Below are positions 6,809 through 9,368 of a stretch of DNA of 9,368 nt, one piece after another (the stretch's first letter is position 1; each line of letters begins with the position of its first letter). Made by a program: the position numbers and the translations under genes. This DNA is from an uncultured Dialister sp. (GTDB taxonomy: Bacteria > Bacillota > Negativicutes > Veillonellales > Dialisteraceae): assembly GCA_900545785.1 (NCBI GenBank), contig URAA01000053.1, positions 1-9,368 on the forward strand, written 5' to 3'. The notes below the pieces were generated by a model that saw only the letters and a program-made list of their open reading frames with translations, was not told the DNA's origin and ran no database searches.

Positions 6809-7369
6809 TCACTTTACGCGTTCAATATAAGCCCCTGTACGGGTGTCGATACGCAAAACTTCTCCTTCATTAATGAAAAGCGGTACCGAAACGGTATATC
6901 CGGTTTCCAGTTTGGCCGGTTTGGATCCGCCTGTCGCCGTATCTCCTCGAATTCCCGGATCTGTTTCTATAACCTTGAGTTCTACGGAATTCGGAATATC
7001 AACACCGATAATATCTCCATTAAAGAACATGATGGAACATTCCATTTCCTCTTTCAAGAAATTGATTTTATCGGCAAGCTGTTCTTTCGTAAGCATAATC
7101 TGATCAAATGTCTCTGTATCCATAAAGCAGTAAGAACCGTCTGTTTCATAGAGATACTGCATCGGTTTACGTTCTACAACAGCAGGCTGTAATTTAATCC
7201 CTGCATTGAATTTACGTTCTACAACAGAACCGTTCACCAGATTTTTCAATTTAGCACGGACAAATGCCGCACCCTTCCCCGGTTTTACATGCAAAAACTC
7301 TATACATTGCCATACGGAACCATCAAGTTCAATTGTAATACCCGGACGTAAATCATTACTGGAAATCAT
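6809..7369 (-). CDS. efp: Translation elongation factor P
   Basis: EF-P enters the ribosome E-site and rescues stalling at consecutive prolines. The 186-residue protein has three OB-like domains. The loop that reaches the peptidyl transferase centre is HVKPGKGAAFVR, with Lys32 at the tip; this residue is 5-aminopentanolylated in B. subtilis. The family signature appears near the C-terminus as PGIRGDTATGGSKPAKLETG. Modification in this organism cannot be read from the window; no epmA/epmB gene is present here. AGGAGG (7379-7384), nine bases before the ATG, is the strongest ribosome site in the operon and fits high expression. pepP ends 16 bases upstream, the same pairing as yqhT-efp in Bacillus. 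Confidence 0.97.
   Translation of the reverse strand: MISSNDLRPGITIELDGSVWQCIEFLHVKPGKGAAFVRAKLKNLVNGSVVERKFNAGIKLQPAVVERKPMQYLYETDGSYCFMDTETFDQIMLTKEQLADKINFLKEEMECSIMFFNGDIIGVDIPNSVELKVIETDPGIRGDTATGGSKPAKLETGYTVSVPLFINEGEVLRIDTRTGAYIERVK
7166..7227. repeat. 17-bp direct repeat pair inside efp
   Basis: TTTACGTTCTACAACAG occurs exactly at 7166-7182 and again at 7211-7227, 45 bp apart and in the same reading frame. On the coding strand both copies encode the VVERK that occurs twice in EF-P. The family usually has similar residues at both places, so the protein likeness is expected; the identity at DNA level is the only oddity. Confidence 0.6.
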
Positions 7370-7385
7370 TTGTTTCTTCCTCCTG

Positions 7386-8441
7386 CTATACTTTTAAGAA
7401 TTCTTTTGGGAATTTAGTCAAGACTTCAATGCCGTCTTTTCCTATAATAACCGTATCTTCAATACGGACTCCGCCTATACCCGGAATATATACCCCCGGT
7501 TCTACCGTTTCCGTCATTCCCTCTTTTAGAACAGAATGATCCCGCGGTGCCAAAACCGGTGTTTCGTGGATCTCAAGACCCACGCTATGCCCGAGGGCAT
7601 GAATGAAATAAGAATCAAGATCAAATTTTTTCAGATAATCACGAGCCGCTTTATCGACGTCAGCGCAAATAAGGCCTGCTTTAAGAAATGACTCGATATA
7701 TTCATTACACCCTAAGACTGCATCATAAATATATTTTTGCCTTTCCGATATATTTCCTACAGCAACGGTACGGGTAATATCGGAATGGTATCCGTGATAA
7801 ATGGCACCGAAATCAAAGGTGATCAGATCTCCTTCTTCTATTATTTTATCGGTCGCAGTACCGTGCGGGTATGCGGAACGTTCTCCCGAAGCAACAATGG
7901 TATCAAAAGACTTTCCTTCTGAACCGGCTTCGAGCATGGCACATTCTAAAACGGATCTTAATTTTGATTCTGTTATTCCTGCTTTAATAAAAGGGATTGT
8001 TTTTTCAAATCCTTTATCAGAAATACGACAAGCCTCTCTGATTAATTCCATTTCTTCTTTGGATTTTATTTGCCGCAGAATATCCGGATTACAGAATGTA
8101 AACTCTGTCTGAGACAATTCTTTGGCAAATGAAAGATACATCTTATGTGTCATTTGCTCTTCAATGCCGATCACACGAATCCTGTGCTTTTCGGCGAAAC
8201 GAGACACACATTCAGCCATCTTTCCCGCATAATTGATAATTTCAAAACCAACAGCTTCTTTTCGGGCTTGTTCCGTGTAGCGGTTATCTGTCAGTAGATA
8301 GAAATTTTCTTTCGTTAAAAACAGATAGCTGTCTGATCCGGTAAATCCGCTGAGATACCTGCAGTTTTCATCTTTTAAAATAAAAACGGCATCTAATGAA
8401 TTATCTTTTAAAAATCTTAGAATTTCTTGTTTTTTATCCAT
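7386..8441 (-). CDS. pepP: Xaa-Pro aminopeptidase (M24B metallopeptidase)
   Basis: The enzyme removes N-terminal residues that precede proline, in the cytoplasm, using two metal ions. The 351-residue protein has an N-terminal creatinase-like domain (about 1-125, with YLSGFTGSDSYLFL) and a C-terminal pita-bread domain. All five metal ligands are visible: Asp210 and Asp221 (FDFGAIYHGYHSD), His285 (HALGHSVG), Glu314 (TVEPGVY) and Glu328 (GGVRIED). This size matches the short YqhT/YkvY-type enzymes rather than the longer E. coli PepP; Xaa-Pro dipeptidase (PepQ) activity cannot be excluded. It is the first gene of the operon, with a promoter ending 26 bases before the ATG and a weak ribosome site (AGTAGTGA). 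No signal peptide is seen. Confidence 0.92.
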   Translation of the reverse strand: MDKKQEILRFLKDNSLDAVFILKDENCRYLSGFTGSDSYLFLTKENFYLLTDNRYTEQARKEAVGFEIINYAGKMAECVSRFAEKHRIRVIGIEEQMTHKMYLSFAKELSQTEFTFCNPDILRQIKSKEEMELIREACRISDKGFEKTIPFIKAGITESKLRSVLECAMLEAGSEGKSFDTIVASGERSAYPHGTATDKIIEEGDLITFDFGAIYHGYHSDITRTVAVGNISERQKYIYDAVLGCNEYIESFLKAGLICADVDKAARDYLKKFDLDSYFIHALGHSVGLEIHETPVLAPRDHSVLKEGMTETVEPGVYIPGIGGVRIEDTVIIGKDGIEVLTKFPKEFLKV

Positions 8442-8466
8442 TTAATCACTACTTTTCCGTTTCTTT

Positions 8467-8495
8467 ATCATATCGTAAAATACACCTTTTGTCTA
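8467..8495 (-). promoter_or_regulatory. sigma-A-type promoter of the pepP-nadK operon
   Basis: Read on the minus strand, TAGACA (8490-8495, 5 of 6 matches to TTGACA) is followed by a 17-base spacer and TATGAT (8467-8472, 5 of 6 matches to TATAAT). The predicted start is near 8460, giving a leader of about 19 bases before the pepP ATG. I saw no other promoter of this quality between the following genes, so it may drive all eleven. The region upstream is very AT-rich, which could help polymerase binding. Confidence 0.7.
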
Positions 8496-8510
8496 TTTTA
8501 TTGAATATTC

Positions 8511-8528
8511 TTTATCAATTTTATCAAT
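8511..8528. repeat. tandem 9-bp repeat at the end of the cobC-like gene
   Basis: TTTATCAAT occurs twice in perfect tandem (8511-8519 and 8520-8528), covering the stop codon of the upstream gene and lying 16 bases beyond the -35 of the pepP promoter. A partly similar TTTATCATA covers the -10 at 8464-8472. It could be a weak operator or a chance repeat in AT-rich DNA. No terminator-like GC stem was seen between this gene and the pepP promoter. Confidence 0.4.
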
Positions 8529-9150
8529 CATCATGCTTTATATTATTCAAATGTTCCGTCGAGTTATGAAAGGTCAAAATGGTGCGATCCCCTATATAAT
8601 GAGTCATACAGGTGATACTCGCATTATGTACGCTGAAATTCCATGATTTTTCCAGCGGGATATCCAAGAAACCGCAGATAATCGACCGTATTGCGGCGCC
8701 ATGACTGACAACGGCATATGTTTTATCATCACCGCGACTGATAATATCTTTCATGGCAGTCATTGTCCTTTTTTGCATATCTGAAAAGGTTTCACCGTTA
8801 GGGAGACGCAAATTATCGGGATGACGATACATTTTATCGATCATGCCGGGCCATTTATTTTCAATTTCTTCGAAGGTTAGTCCTTCCCAGTCCCCAAAAT
8901 GAAGTTCCTGCAATAAGTCATTTTTTTCTAATTCTAAATTATGAGATTCTGCAATTCCTTCTGCTGTTTTTACGGCACGATCAAGAGGACTTGAGATGAC
9001 ACTGTCAAGGTGTATGTCTTTTAATCTTTCTTTTGTTAAAGCGGCCTGTTTATATCCCAGATCACTTAAAGAAACGTCTGTACTTCCCTGATATCGCCCT
9101 GATTTATTCCAAACTGTTTCCCCATGACGAATAAAATAAAATGTAATCAT
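8524..9150 (-). CDS. cobC: Histidine phosphatase family protein, probable alpha-ribazole phosphatase
   Basis: The 208-residue protein is a branch-1 histidine phosphatase. The phosphohistidine motif RHGET is at 8-12 (His9); Arg58 (SSPLDRAVKTA), Glu82 (LQELHFGDWEG) and His150 (VVSHGAA) complete the catalytic set. By motif alone it could be a cofactor-independent-looking phosphoglycerate mutase-like phosphatase of broad role. The cobC call rests on its ATGA overlap with a cobD-type gene: alpha-ribazole phosphatase dephosphorylates the lower-ligand precursor, while CobD makes the aminopropanol phosphate linker of cobalamin. The ribosome site is AAAGG ten bases before the ATG, inside cobD. No terminator is evident after the stop, so some transcripts may run into the pepP operon. 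Confidence 0.8.
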   Translation of the reverse strand: MITFYFIRHGETVWNKSGRYQGSTDVSLSDLGYKQAALTKERLKDIHLDSVISSPLDRAVKTAEGIAESHNLELEKNDLLQELHFGDWEGLTFEEIENKWPGMIDKMYRHPDNLRLPNGETFSDMQKRTMTAMKDIISRGDDKTYAVVSHGAAIRSIICGFLDIPLEKSWNFSVHNASITCMTHYIGDRTILTFHNSTEHLNNIKHDD

Positions 9151-9368
9151 TTTTCAAAAACCTTTCTGAATGCTTTCACAAGTTTTTTATTTTCTTCATC
9201 TGTTTTTACGGCAATACGGAAATATTTTTCATCGAGTCCGGAATAATTTCCGCATTGACGAATTAATATATGCTCGGGAAATAATTTCTCTTGCAATTCC
9301 TCAGCATTTTTGAATTTTCCGATCAGCCTGAATAAGATAAAATTCACCTCGCCGCCACAATACTGTAT
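9147..9368 (-). CDS. cobD: C-terminal part of a CobD/HisC-type aminotransferase, probable threonine-phosphate decarboxylase (partial)
   Basis: Only the last 73 residues lie in the window; the frame stays open to the right-hand edge, so the start is missing. The fragment reads GEVNFILFRL, then a helix AEELQEKLFPEHILIRQCGNYSGL, then YFRIAVKTDEENKKLVKAFRKVF. This is the small C-terminal domain of fold-type I PLP aminotransferases, with the Arg of FRIAV expected to bind the substrate carboxylate. LIRxCxNYxGL is typical of CobD (L-threonine-O-3-phosphate decarboxylase), which supplies aminopropanol phosphate for cobalamin; a histidinol-phosphate aminotransferase is the main alternative. The PLP lysine lies outside the window. 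The stop overlaps the next start as ATGA, linking it to the cobC-like gene. Confidence 0.8.
   Translation of the reverse strand: MQYCGGEVNFILFRLIGKFKNAEELQEKLFPEHILIRQCGNYSGLDEKYFRIAVKTDEENKKLVKAFRKVFEK

Noticed and set aside
6788..7192. Long plus-strand open frame opposite efp (134 codons), and similar antisense frames opposite xseA and pepP.
   Set aside because: They lie entirely antisense to clearly recognised genes, have no ribosome site or family likeness, and read as low-complexity shadows.
1..9368. Defence system, prophage, integron, CRISPR array or insertion sequence.
   Set aside because: All genes are recognisable core or cobalamin genes in conserved order; no spaced repeats, transposase, integrase or terminal inverted repeats were seen.

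Overview
This window is an AT-rich piece of a Bacillota (Firmicutes) chromosome. It holds ordinary housekeeping genes at very high density and shows no mobile element, CRISPR array or RNA gene. The gene order pepP - efp - Asp23/YqhY-type - nusB - xseA - xseB - ispA - tlyA matches the conserved Bacillus/Clostridia cluster (in B. subtilis yqhT-efp-...-yqhY-nusB-...-xseA-xseB-ispA-...-yqxC). Several genes common in that cluster are missing: spoIIIA, accBC, folD, dxs, ahrC/argR and recN. Loss of spoIIIA fits a non-sporulating lineage. Together with the adjacent anaerobic-type cobalamin genes, this would suit a Negativicutes-like anaerobe, but the genus call is only an inference.

Layout. (1) Positions 1-733, plus strand: lexA, with its own sigma-A-type promoter and a LexA box overlapping the -35. 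(2) Positions 751-800: a bidirectional terminator shared by lexA and the convergent operon. (3) Positions 820-8441, minus strand: one tightly packed run of eleven genes, in transcription order pepP, efp, asp23-A, asp23-B, nusB, a TsaD/Kae1-like paralogue, xseA, xseB, ispA, tlyA, nadK. Genes overlap or lie 1-16 bases apart, and a good sigma-A promoter sits upstream of pepP (8467-8495). (4) Positions 8524-9368, minus strand: cobC-type histidine phosphatase and the C-terminal end of a cobD-type aminotransferase, joined by an ATGA overlap. Only 82 bp separate this pair from the pepP promoter.

Functionally the long operon joins peptide turnover (PepP), translation of polyproline stretches (EF-P), transcription antitermination (NusB), DNA repair (exonuclease VII), isoprenoid synthesis (IspA), an RNA methyltransferase-like protein (TlyA) and NADP supply (NadK). 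The two Asp23 proteins and the TsaD paralogue are the least understood members. I found no convincing new multi-gene system. The points most worth follow-up are the TsaD paralogue that keeps the metal ligands but lacks the acidic D-E pair, the tandem divergent Asp23 genes, and the reshaped conserved cluster.
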